A DNA stretch of 64,000 nt from contig NC_066591.1 of NCBI RefSeq assembly GCF_905475345.1, positions 3,816,001 through 3,880,000 of the forward strand, written 5' to 3'. Position 1 is the stretch's first letter. The number at the start of each line of letters is the position of its first letter. A program made the translations under genes and the position numbers. Under the pieces are notes generated by a model, which searched no databases, was not told the DNA's origin, and saw only the letters and a program-made list of their open reading frames with translations. Source of the stretch: Vespula vulgaris (taxonomy: Eukaryota; Arthropoda; Insecta; Hymenoptera; Vespidae). Of the stretch, positions 51,001 to 60,387 are shown piece by piece.

Positions 51001-54000
51001 GAGACTTGGAAGTAAACAGTCAACGCAAATTAAATAACGGAGAGTGGCAGAAGATTTGGATCGATTATAACGATTACCATGTTAGATTTATGATTAATAC
51101 TGATTACGAAATGGTAGATTTGTTGCCCGAAGAAGAGTTTGGTCCATTCGAGGGTTCCATGTTCATCGGTGGTGCTACAGCGTAAGTGATCGATCGAAAT
51201 TAGAAATTTTTCTTAGAGAAATCTAGTGATTTGTTTATCACAGAGAACATTTGAAGACTTCATCGGTCAGGCAAGGATTAATTGGATGTTTCCGAGGTCT
51301 TGTTGTAAATGGTGAAATCTTGGATATCCATAGTTACATGTCGGTACATCTCTCTGAAATTATTAAAGATTGTAAACCTTCTTGTCAACCTAACAAGTGT
51401 CAAAACGGTGCAAGGTGTGTCGAACTTTGGAGTAACTTTGAATGCGTTTGTGAGAACAGATGGGCTCATCAGGGAACTTTCTGTGAAACAAGTAAATTTC
51501 TATCAATATAAATGATATATATATATATAATTTAAAGTAATATTTAGTTAAAAGTTAGTTAACTTAAGTTAATTAAAAATACATTTGTTTTTTCATGTAA
51601 TAAACATTAACATTTTTCACACAGATATCAATAATAAAGCTTTGACGTTTACTTCACCGGGTGCTTTTCTAAAAAAAAATTATTTTGGCTCGGATGACGA
51701 TGGAGAGAAGATATTGTTGAAGAGTATGTTCGAACGAAACATACTAATCAATCTAAGAACTTACGATACTCACTCACTGATACTTTATGCTAACGATCAC
51801 TTAAACAATTTTGTACATCTTTACATCTCGAATGGCACTAGTATCGTGTATCTCTTCAATGCAGGGAATGAAATTAAAAATATTACTGTGCAACACTCAG
51901 GTACTCGCGTATCCTTTGTACTATTTACTCGTAAAAATGATTGTTTATCTTTTTTTGTTTTTTGTTTGGTTAACAGGTGTTAACACAGGAATATCAGTAC
52001 AAATAGCCATAATTCATGGAGAAAAGTCTACGACCCTTCACGTGAATGATTATAATATTACATTGAATGCAACTCCTATACTTTTAGATTCTTATTCTAA
52101 TAAACCTTGGATTAATCCTGAAAAGGAAGTGTTAGCACCTCAAAGACCACCTGCACCACCAACAGATTATTTCCAAGTATCCTTTATATCTCTCAAAATG
52201 ACTCATTCATTTACTGTCATCAATGTTAAAATGATTAACAATTATTATTTTCTTGGCAGATGAATTTAGGAGGTTTCGATCCAGACGACCTTTTAAGAGT
52301 CGGAAAAGAAGGTAATCTAACACAAGGATACGTAGGATGTCTTCGAGGATTGATGATTGGCGAGTATCACGTGGATTTACCAAACTTAGCCAGCGAAGCT
52401 AATCACGAAGGTAGCAAAGGTGTCCTTCCCAATTGTCAGATGAAATGCGATGCTATGCCTTGTAAAAACCTGGGTATATGCACAGAAGATTTTGGAAGGC
52501 AAGAATCCTCTTGCAATTGCGAATTGACTTCTTATTTTGGTGAACATTGTGCCGATGGTAATATCATAGATTATTGTTGTCGAATCTTTTACCAAATAAT
52601 ATTCACAAGAATATTTATCTATAATTAAATTATACAAATGTCTTTGTCCGTTTAATAGAGAAAGGTGCCGATTTCAGTGGCGAGAGTGTACTACAACGTG
52701 AATTCGACCTCGAGGGAGAAGTGAAGCAAGTGAAAGTACAACTAGCTTTTTCAACGAACGAACTACGGCAGCGAACAACGGCGTTGTTGCTCTTGCAAAC
52801 AGAAAACAAGTAAAACTTCTAAGAACCTTGTAATAAAACATAAATGTTTCTCGCTACGTAGAGATACCTCTTTTCTTTCCGGATAACGGAGCGAAGAGAT
52901 TGCATCAAGAGATTGTCGACATCTGGAATCCGGGATGTCTTTCGAAAAACTTTTTTTCAGAAGAAGCTATTACCTACTCGTGGCCTTAACATCGGAGGGT
53001 CAACTCATCTTCGAAGAGGATACCGAAGGCGTAGCTTATGGTGTACGTCTCAACGATAGAAACTTCTTGAATGGAGCTAGGCATAGCGTTTATTATGTAC
53101 GAGAAAATAACACGACCATGCTTTTGGTAGGTCTTACGATTAATTTAATTTATTCGATCTATAAATTATAATATAAATATATATATTTTGTAAACAATTT
53201 ATAAACTATAATTTATAATAACAATATATATATTTATTGTTATTACAAATGATTACAGATCGATCGTGAACATGTACAACTTTTACCAATCCCAATACTC
53301 AGTTTAGGCGATTACTATGATACTCCAGGATCGACCGAGATTCAACTTGGTGGATTGAATACTACTGATTCTCGATTTGCTGCTTACAAAGGGTACACTG
53401 GTTGCCTTAGTAGTATGTATTATTTTAAATCTCAATGATTTAATATACATGAATGTTAAAAGTTATCGAAATATTCTATCTCTTTTTATTATTATTACAG
53501 ACGTTGTTATCTCGATCAATGGCGGACCTATAATGAAACCGCTCGAAGAGTACATGTTATTTACTAAACAAGGCAGTGAAACTGTAAGAGCAACGATACC
53601 TGCTGGCGTCAGGAGCGCACAATGTGCTGTTTTCCATGCACAACCACGAGGTCTAGAGCCTCAAAGAAATGACAGTGTTGTGAGTGAATGATTTATATAT
53701 AAATCAAATTTATAACTATCATCCATGTCAAAGACATTTAAAAGAAATGAAAAAAAAAAAAAAAAAAAAAATACAATTATTACAGTTAATCTTAAGTTAT
53801 CATCAATGAAATTTCAAAGCAATATATTACTATCTCTTTCAAAAATCTATGCTACACGAGAGAAAAAATCTAGTTTGTGAATGATTTTTCTTTTATTATT
53901 ATCATCATCATTATTATTTAATATCCACATATAAAAATGATGAAAATTGTAATGTTTACAATAATCGCGAATAATATTATGATAGTTAGGACAAATATAA

Positions 54001-55713
54001 TCGATATTTCTTATTGTTTTAGGATAAAATTTTACTTTTAAGGATTAAAATTTATGTTTGTTTTTTCTTTTCTTTTTTTCCTTTCTTTTTTTCAAGGGAC
54101 ATGATCGAGGATGGGTCGAAGATCCCCCAGAAAGGATTCTCTACAAATCTCAATATTCTGATGCTACTCAAGAGGAACAAGATGCAGGGACCTATATTTT
54201 TATAGCTTTGTGCTGTTTATTCGTCGGTGCCGTGATAGGATGTATTTATGAAGTATGGCGAAGTGCAAGAAAGGATAGGAGACGTCGACGAAGTGCAGCA
54301 GCTGCAGCTAGTAAATCACCGAGTCCGTCGGGATCACAAAGGTGGCAACCTCAACAATACACCGATTCGTTGGTCACGACGACTGGTATTAAAACTATTG
54401 GCTTTAAAATTACTGATGATGAAAAAAGGCCAAATGGTACTCATATGAAAGCTACTGCTAAAGAATACAAACCACTGCCTAATACAGAGCCTAAGGAATT
54501 AATGAATGATAAAAAGGTTCACATAAAAGGTGATGTCTAAATTCTAGATCTTAATGATTTATTTTAATCCTTTGCATTACTATAACGTCTCACATTAGAC
54601 TAAATAAGTTTCTGTCAGAATTTTTTAATATAAACTTTTATGGTATAGCGTGGATAGTAATAGTAAATAATATGATATACTATTATATTAATTATATATA
54701 TGTTCTAAATAAAAAAGTTGACCTAGAATAAATTACGAACATAATTATAATGCAAAGGATTATTATTATTTCTATCTAATCTAAACGAAAATTCTAATAA
54801 AAATGTTATTTAACAGCAGACGAGGAACCAGAGAAAAAGGAGCTGCTAGGGGTAAATACAGGCATCGTCAATAAACCTCCGAAACCAAACCCATTCGTAA
54901 AGATATTTTCTTTTTTGTTTCCAATAAGAAATGCATGTCAAGCTTTTGCAAGGCTTGCTAAATTGCTTTTGCATGTTTCTTTCAAAAATATCATTCTGAT
55001 CGGTATAAATTCAACAAGTCAATTCAAGGATTTAGATTTTTTAAAAAGAGATTCCAAAAGTCCCTTTTTATATATTCTCTCTTGGATATGAATTATGGAA
55101 TCTTTCTTTCTCTTTCTCTCTCTCTCTCTCTCTTTCTCTATCTTTCTCTTTCTATTTTGCCCTGCCAAATATACAATAAAATGCGTGCAATATAAAGCCG
55201 ACTTCTATGAGAAAAGCTATTTAACACTAGTACTACCACGACAATATTATTTTGATATATTAACATAGATATATGTATCAGAAAGAAAATCAGTAAAAGA
55301 GAAAAAAATGGATTTACAAAATTGATCGTACAACAGAAACAATTTAGAAATCTTTCCTTCAAAAACTTACAAACTATGTTCAAAGTCCTAACGTAGCCTT
55401 TATAGGGAAGAAAAAAAAAATAGAAAAAAAAAGAAAAAAGCTTAATAAATTTCTGTACAAACTAACACAAAATAAAAACTCGTACGACCTGTCAGATTTT
55501 CCATTGTAACAAAGGACAAAAACTACAGATGATTATTATAAAAAAATTTGAAATAGAGAGACATTTTTATAAAAACAATCTAAACACCAGTCACTTCGAT
55601 TGTTTGGTAAATCTAGTGTTTTTATAATTCTCAAAAATTTATAAATAGCTTTTCTTAGAGATAACAAAAAAGTCGGTGATGTGTTATCGATTTTTCTACT
55701 AATATATTATTTT

Positions 55714-55793
<80 letters not shown>

Positions 55794-56430
55794 ATAGTCA
55801 ATGGAGGATCTAAGAGAAGAACCAGAATTAGAAGAATGCGAAGAAGAGGAAGACGAGAATGAGGAAAAAACTGAATTGACGGAAGAGGATGATCAAGAAG
55901 AACAGGATGAGGATAACAAAAAGGATGATGATGAGGAAGAAGAAGAAAAAGAAGAAGAAGAAGAAGAAGAAGGAGAAGAAGAAAAGGATGATAGTCAAGA
56001 GGACGAGGTCCTCTTGAAGTCGGTAAGAGATACGTCACGGAGAATGTCCTTGATCGATAATCCATTGTTAAATGAAGAAAAGGGACTCCTTCAAACGAAT
56101 TTTTCCGTGACTGGCATAAATGAAATTAAAACCGAATGTATACCAACTATTAATAACGTTAATACGAATGCTAGCCAAACTACTACTAATATTAAAAAGG
56201 ATCCACCAAAACGACCAATGAGTTTAGATCTTAGTGTTCCTATTGTGTTCAAAAAGCCACACGGAGAAGCTCGTTTTGAAAAAGTTACGGCAAGATTGAT
56301 CGATCCTCGCGATAATATGTTCAAAACTTAGATAAATTAGGCATTTAATATTTAGTAGATATATATATATATATATATATAATTCTTTAGGAGAGATATA
56401 TTATCGTAGTTATATACGATTACGCGATTA

Positions 56431-56479
<49 letters not shown>

Positions 56480-58346
56480 ATAGATGTGAAAAGGAATATA
56501 AATTAATGAAAGAAACTTATAGTGCCTAGAATATACATATCGCTAAAGTTACGAGATTTAGAATGTTTGTTCTACTGCGTTTAGGATAAAATCGTTGAAT
56601 ATATTGAATAATCCTTAGTGCCTCTCGCGTATTAATAAATAATAATAATAAATAGATAGATAGATAGATAATAATATAATGATAATGACGATAATAATTA
56701 TTATAGCATAACAATAACGTTATATAATTTAAGCACTACGACAACGAAATGATATACGATCGATCATCCTTCGATCTTGCAATAAAAAAAAAAAGATTTT
56801 TGTCAAGATTTTTCTATCTAGATTCGCGTATATAGCGAGAATATTAGACAAATTAGAGATATTTAATTAGATAATTAACATGAAAAGGATGATAATAATT
56901 TTCTTATCCATTGATATAAGTATACATACATACATATATACATAACTATATATACACGTAAACAAATTAAATAATTCGTTTAATTTTATATTTATATGGG
57001 GAGACTAGTCATTGTACTAATCGCTATCATTGCAATTTTCATTTTGCTATTCAATTCCAATATAATTCGACACTCATGGCACGGTTTTTTATGTGCACTG
57101 CCTGCTTACAAAAAAAAAAAAAAAACATAATCGCACGAGATTACAAAAGAAAAAGGTTACAAAGGTTAAAATATGTATTTGTCAAATTGATCCAACGTTC
57201 GATCATTTTTCAGCTTGGTTTCTCCATATACATTTTTGTTACACGTATACATATACATGTGGGCCCACTTACATACATGCGCACAATGTTTCGTATGCTT
57301 GTATGCTTGCTACGATAATGAAAATGAAATTTAATGACGATTTACGCATACCTACGCGTAGCAGAAAGAATGAAAGTGTTTGGTGTTTGTGTGTGTGTGT
57401 GTGTATGTATGACAAATTTTTCAAATTTAATTTCATTAAAATGATTCAAAAAATCACTTATCATTCATGTTCTGTATTAGGTGTCTTGGCTCATTATCAG
57501 CAGCTTCATACAATCGAAAATGATAATATTGGCGTTGGTGTGCTTTTGGTGGCGATATTATTGTCTTTATATACGAATCATTAATAGACGTTTTATAGAT
57601 AAATATAGAAAAATAATCATAGGAAAGGAAAGTTAATACGGATACGGGAAAAGCTCCAAGATGGCGATCGATAAACGATCACAGCTGATTTACCTATCAT
57701 CAGATCGCGATTTCGATCTTAATTTTTTTTTTCTTTTTTTCTCTTGTTTTTCTTTTCACCGTTTTATTCGTTTAATCGAAATCGTAATAATAATTTCAGC
57801 CAAGGAGTTCGTCTAGCACGAACGTCGATGAGAGCGTTGTCGTACCAACGAATACCATTCCCGAAACCTACGAAACAAATTCTACGTGCGAACTTTAGAG
57901 GTACTTTTACTTTGTTTTCTTTCTATTTCATATTTTTTTTCTTTAGTTTTTTTTTTTCTTTCTTTTCTTTTCTTTTCTATTCTCTTCTCTTGTCTTGTTT
58001 CTTGCACGTGAATTTATTTTTCTTTTTCTTTTCTATTTTTTTTTTTTTGTTTCTTTCTTCTCCTTCTTCTTCCCAATCTTCTTTCACCAGTTCTCAAAAA
58101 TTACTATCTCTTTTTATCAATTTTCTCGAATCTCGATGGAATGCAATGTTGTTTGATCTTGAATGATCTTGAAGCCTGCAAGAAGAAAAAAACGCGATCA
58201 GTGCGTTGAATTAAAATCATTAAATGATACCATATCTTTAACGACAGGAACGAATAATAATCCTTTTCAAAGGCAGTGTTTTATATAGCATGTTATATAA
58301 ACAGCGCAGTACAAACGAAAGGATAAATATATATACATACATATAT

Positions 58347-58389
<43 letters not shown>

Positions 58390-60081
58390 TTTCAAGTCCA
58401 ATCCAATTTTCTTGCACCGTTCCACCCATACGTCAATTTTCCATATATTCCTCGAGCCTGTTACATACGAGCTAAAAAAAAACAAAAACAAAAAAAAAGC
58501 AACAAAAAAATACCTTATCGTGCCTCGCAACGACTCGTTACGATCTTTGAACGGCTTCTACTAATAACAAAAGTGCGCATACGGTGGAAAAATCATTGTT
58601 ACGAAAGAAGAATTATTGCTTGCATCGATTGTTGTACCTGCAACGACCAGGAACGTCTCGTTATTGCATCGCATGCTGTTATCTCGCTTCAAGACACAAC
58701 GACGTACATATGTGTTCTTCCTAAGAGACATAGAGACATGTATGTAATTAGCTTATAAAATAAACATTACTACAAATTTTTGCCAGCTAATTATTGAAAT
58801 TTACAAAGATCAACAAGATGGGGATATATGTACGAGAAAAAAATTTTAATGATCGATCGATCATCGACAAATCATTTTATCATTAATTTTAACTAACCCA
58901 TAACTAATAATCATAAAAGCAAACGAAATTTCGTCGTTTCTTGTCTCTAGCATCGTGGCAAGGATTGATTAATCGCATCCACGTCGTTTCTATTTTGGAA
59001 ATAGTTTGTATAGGTAAAGATATGTTTAAAGGGAATATTCATTATATGTGTATAGGCTAGCATGGACAATGACACTGGACAACGTTCGAAAGCCCCTGAA
59101 CGTTCGCCGACATCGACAGGTCAGTGTGATCATTATCATCATCATCATCATCATCATCATCATCGTCGTCGTCGTCGTCATAATCATTATCATCATTATC
59201 GTTGTCGTCGTCGTCGTCGTCGTCGTCGCCATTTTCTTTTCTTTCTTTATCGTCACTTTATATGTACGAGATACACTCAGATTCTAAGATCTCCTAATTT
59301 TTATGTTCATAATCATTTTTTTCTCTCTCTCTCTCTCTATCTCTTTCTCGCTTTCTGTAAACGTAAAAGTTTTTTTACAACATCCACTTGTTGTGATCGC
59401 AAGATCGTCGTAAACGATTTTTGTCCACTCTGACAAATTTCTGAAATTTCAAGAACAATTGCAAAATAAAAAAAAAAAGTACAAATACAAAAGAATCGAG
59501 TGAATAAACGTGAAAGATCAATTCGAAGTTGTTGTCGTGAAAAAAAGAAAAAAAGAACTTTTGGCCACTACTCATATTTTTTTTTTACTTATATTTTCAA
59601 CATCAATAATCTTCCGAGAGAAACAGAATTTCGAAGCAAAATCGTTCGGAGCATCTATGTAATCATGACTTCAGTGTTGTAAAAAAATATCTATCTACAT
59701 AGAGTTACTACATTGAAATATTTTATATCTTTCTGATGGTACAATCTTTTTGCAAGTACGATTTTTCAAAGAAATTAATTGGGTGATCTTAGAAATTAAT
59801 TGCAACTCGTATATTCCTCTTTTTTTTTCGAAACATGTTTCTCTCTCTTTTTTTTTTTCTCTTTCATGGTAGTAAGACAATAGTAATTATTCTCTCCCTC
59901 TTTTTTTTTTCTCTTCTTTGTTGATTTTGTAGATACCAGAAAACCCTTGGTCCTGAACATGAGCCCTATCTATCTGTCAGACGATTGTCGGACTTACGGC
60001 AATCCTCTGAGCTATCTAGGAGGTCCAAGACTACAACCAAGGAATAGAAACTCTATAGAGTCCGTTCTGTCCTTGGACTGA
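45749..60081 (+). CDS. axo: Axotactin-like neurexin-superfamily transmembrane protein (28 exons found)
   Basis: A large surface protein with signal peptide, Kunitz domain, Thr/Pro-rich linker, LG1, EGF1, LG2, LG3, EGF2, fibrinogen-like segment, LG4, EGF3, LG5, EGF4, LG6, TM helix and cytoplasmic tail. Exons: 45749-46067, 46385-46545, 46646-46749, 46850-47202, 47307-47475, 47793-47908, 48232-48338, 48462-48807, 48956-49233, 49363-49603, 49701-49931, 50012-50419, 50494-50697, 50782-51181, 51244-51491, 51625-51900, 51977-52176, 52260-52557, 52659-52809, 52961-53126, 53259-53412, 53501-53679, 54097-54529, 54817-54896, then alternative tails. All junctions are GT-AG with matching phases. The common part is 1,874 codons, and with the last two exons 1,944 residues. 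The LG/EGF/fibrinogen-like order resembles CNTNAP/neurexin IV without a discoidin domain. An N-terminal Kunitz domain points to axotactin, known in Drosophila as a glial protein affecting axonal electrical properties. Confidence 0.85.
46385..46545 (+). CDS. axo: axo exon 2: Thr/Ser/Pro-rich linker
   Basis: Residues 107-160. Rich in Thr, Ser and Pro (VPTSSTPPTTTSSTP, then PQPTRPPVPKEKRGK), typical of an extended, O-glycosylated spacer. It separates the Kunitz domain from the first laminin-G domain. Enters in phase 1 after TTAG and leaves in phase 0 at GGAAAG|GTGAGG. Confidence 0.8.
46646..47475 (+). CDS. axo: axo exons 3-5: laminin-G domain 1
   Basis: Three exons (46646-46749, 46850-47202, 47307-47475), residues about 161-369. 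Recognisable LG features are ISFKFRTKLPHGLLVYHSV, the strand pattern ending LNRDEWHSVLVRIDVHGAK, and the closing FVGCIRDMVLSSG with a paired cysteine near GC at the end. LG domains bind extracellular ligands, often Ca2+-dependently. Phases are 0, 2, 1, 2. The introns are about 100 bp each, and the intron at 46,750-46,849 holds an (AAAT)n run. Confidence 0.8.
47793..47908 (+). CDS. axo: axo exon 6: EGF-like domain 1
   Basis: Residues 370-407, six cysteines at 370, 377, 383, 392, 394 and 404, with the CDC and GERC pattern of EGF repeats. A single exon encodes the whole module. The next intron contains (ATT)n and a (TA)n run at 47,985-48,026. Confidence 0.8.
48232..49931 (+). CDS. axo: axo exons 7-11: laminin-G 2, laminin-G 3, EGF 2
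   Basis: Five exons (48232-48338, 48462-48807, 48956-49233, 49363-49603, 49701-49931). LG2, roughly residues 409-585, starts LTLRGSSYVSFRVYDWKDRV and includes LEIPGENYNMIIDPEIYIGG. LG3, roughly 590-767, has LKLNFDFKSSKPIAVVASGD, YNTSWHAVELNYTKGELNI and ends GLVGCMRDIQVNGQKI. EGF2 has cysteines at 773, 779, 785, 794, 796 and 806. Phase chain 1-0-1-0-1-1 is consistent. The donor of the second exon is GTTCGT, weaker than the others, but the frame through it is continuous. Confidence 0.8.
50012..50697 (+). CDS. axo: axo exons 12-13: fibrinogen-like segment
   Basis: Two exons (50012-50419, 50494-50697), residues about 809-1012. CEELALLGYTQDDVYTIDID followed by PASVKCEF resembles the fibrinogen C-terminal start. 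CPCGMNRTCVSSN, SCNCDVSSGNAGKWLSDEG, and the end ITLGPLECVET match the equivalent part of CNTNAP/neurexin IV proteins. The acceptor is a tandem CAGCAG, so one alanine (residue 809) may be optional. Confidence 0.75.
50782..51491 (+). CDS. axo: axo exons 14-15: laminin-G 4 and EGF 3
   Basis: Exons 50782-51181 and 51244-51491. LG4 spans roughly residues 1014-1189: FTTSQSYIEVPGWRKGDIAF, LNNGEWQKIWIDYNDYHVRF, and LIGCFRGLVVNG. EGF3 cysteines are at 1193, 1198, 1204, 1213, 1215 and 1226. The intron between them is only about 60 bp. Confidence 0.8.
51625..52557 (+). CDS. axo: axo exons 16-18: laminin-G 5 (proline insert) and EGF 4
   Basis: Exons 51625-51900, 51977-52176, 52260-52557. LG5 runs from about residue 1229 to 1446, with FTSPGAFLKKNYFG, ILINLRTYDTHSLILYANDH, and GYVGCLRGLMIGEYHVDLP. 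A loop near residues 1374-1387 reads APQRPPAPPTDYFQ, a proline-rich insertion at the exon 17/18 border. EGF4 has cysteines at 1450, 1455, 1461, 1472, 1474 and 1484. The phases match. Confidence 0.8.
52659..53679 (+). CDS. axo: axo exons 19-22: laminin-G 6 and membrane-proximal region
   Basis: Exons 52659-52809, 52961-53126, 53259-53412, 53501-53679. LG6, about residues 1487-1660, has ESVLQREFDLEGEVKQVKVQ, SYYLLVALTSEGQLIFEED, LNGARHSVYYVRENNTTMLL and ends YKGYTGCLSNVVISINGGPI. About 45 residues follow before the transmembrane exon. The phase chain 1-2-0-1-0 fits. This domain has lower cysteine content than the others but keeps the GCLS-type closing motif. Confidence 0.75.
54097..54529 (+). 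CDS. axo: axo exon 23: transmembrane helix and juxtamembrane tail
   Basis: Residues 1704-1847. A short extracellular stalk precedes a hydrophobic span at about 1735-1755 (YIFIALCCLFVGAVIGCIY), then the stop-transfer sequence RSARKDRRRRRS and a poly-Ala/Ser-Pro stretch. This makes the protein type I membrane-anchored. The donor AAAG|GTGATG is modest. If it is not used, the frame ends three codons later (GDV, stop at 54,538-54,540), a possible intron-retention short tail. Confidence 0.8.
54817..54896 (+). CDS. axo: axo exon 24: shared cytoplasmic exon
   Basis: Residues 1848-1874 (DEEPEKKELLGVNTGIVNK, then PPKPNPF). The acceptor is a tandem CAGCAG, so residue 1848 may be Ala-Asp or just Asp. 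It leaves in phase 0, which lets three different downstream exon sets join in frame. A second possible donor (GGG|GTAAAT) lies inside at 54,851. Confidence 0.7.
55798..56331 (+). CDS. axo: axo exon 25: acidic alternative tail
   Basis: After an acceptor formed by a (CT)37 tract plus AATAG, the frame continues in phase 0 with SMEDLREEPELEECEEEED. About 75 residues are dominated by Glu/Asp with some Lys, built on GAA/GAT codons. A good internal donor (AAGTCG|GTAAGA, GT at 56,023) is in phase 0, so 55,798-56,022 could be a cassette. Read through, the exon continues with RRMSLIDNPLLNEEKG and RPMSLDLSVPIVFKKP to a TAG at 56,329-56,331. The read-through part also looks coding. Confidence 0.65.
   Translation, partial: SMEDLREEPELEECEEEEDENEEKTELTEEDDQEEQDEDNKKDDDEEEEEKEEEEEEEGEEEKDDSQEDEVLLKSVRDTSRRMSLIDNPLLNEEKGLLQTNFSVTGINEIKTECIPTINNVNTNASQTTTNIKKDPPKRPMSLDLSVPIVFKKPHGEARFEKVTARLIDPRDNMFKT
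56332..57799. other. axo intron
   Basis: Contains (TA)n at 56,359-56,381 and 56,437-56,473 and other AT-rich sequence. A frame ending LHTIENDNIGVGVLLVAILL (57,490-57,584) follows an AG and is hydrophobic, but nothing ties it to axo. It is left uncalled. Confidence 0.5.
57800..57898 (+). CDS. axo: axo exon 26: alternative terminal exon
   Basis: The acceptor TAATTTCAG precedes a phase-0 frame of 32 codons and TAG: PRSSSSTNVDESVVVPTNT, then IPETYETNSTCEL. It joins in frame to exon 24, giving a 1,906-residue form, or to the acidic cassette. The composition (Ser, Thr, Pro, Glu) suits a cytoplasmic tail. A second frame is also open here, so the assignment rests on phase and composition. Confidence 0.5.
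   Translation, partial: PRSSSSTNVDESVVVPTNTIPETYETNSTCEL
59056..59119 (+). CDS. axo: axo exon 27: penultimate alternative exon
   Basis: Phase 0 in, phase 1 out: ASMDNDTGQRSKAPERSPTS plus T, ending GACAG|GTCAGT. It joins exactly to the phase-1 exon at 59,933. A (CAT)n/(CGT)n array begins just inside the following intron (about 59,130-59,230). Confidence 0.6.
59933..60081 (+). CDS. axo: axo exon 28: last exon of the long-tail form
   Basis: After GATTTTGTAG the frame reads DTRKPLVLNMSPIYLSDDCR, TYGNPLSYLGGPRLQPRNR, and ends VLSLD before TGA at 60,079-60,081. Codon use and composition are protein-like and the phase fits exon 27. An in-frame polyadenylation context follows. Confidence 0.7.
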
Positions 60082-60257
60082 ATACTTCCACCGTTTCTCT
60101 ACGAGATCATTCATACAAAATACAAGAATTTCAGATTATCGATTATAGACAAATTTATTTCCTCTTTTTCTCCTCTTTTCTTTAACTTTTCTCAACGTGT
60201 CGTTCGAGAAGATCTGAAAATCTCAAGGGAAAATATATTTTATTCTTTGTATTTACA

Positions 60258-60277
60258 AATAAAAAAGAATAAAAAGA

Positions 60278-60312
<35 letters not shown>

Positions 60313-60387
60313 TATATAGAAGAAGAGGATTAAAAGAAGAAAGTATAAAAGTTCATGACGAAGTTACGTAAAATGCGTATAAATAAA
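60258..60387 (+). terminator. Possible axo polyadenylation signals
   Basis: AATAAA occurs at 60,258-60,263 and 60,382-60,387, about 180 and 300 bases after the last axo stop. In sequence this AT-rich, chance hexamers are expected, so choice between them is open. Confidence 0.35.

Noticed and set aside
52386..52637. Minus-strand ORF over axo exon 18
   Set aside because: Shadow of the EGF4/LG5 coding exon.
56091..56324. Minus-strand ORF opposite the acidic-tail exon
   Set aside because: It mirrors the + strand coding frame, which has a proper acceptor and natural phase; no minus-strand signals.
57076..57584. 80- and 163-codon frames with a hydrophobic C-terminal end
   Set aside because: They cross poly-A and (GT)n repeats, have no recognisable domain, and their phase was not needed by any axo isoform.
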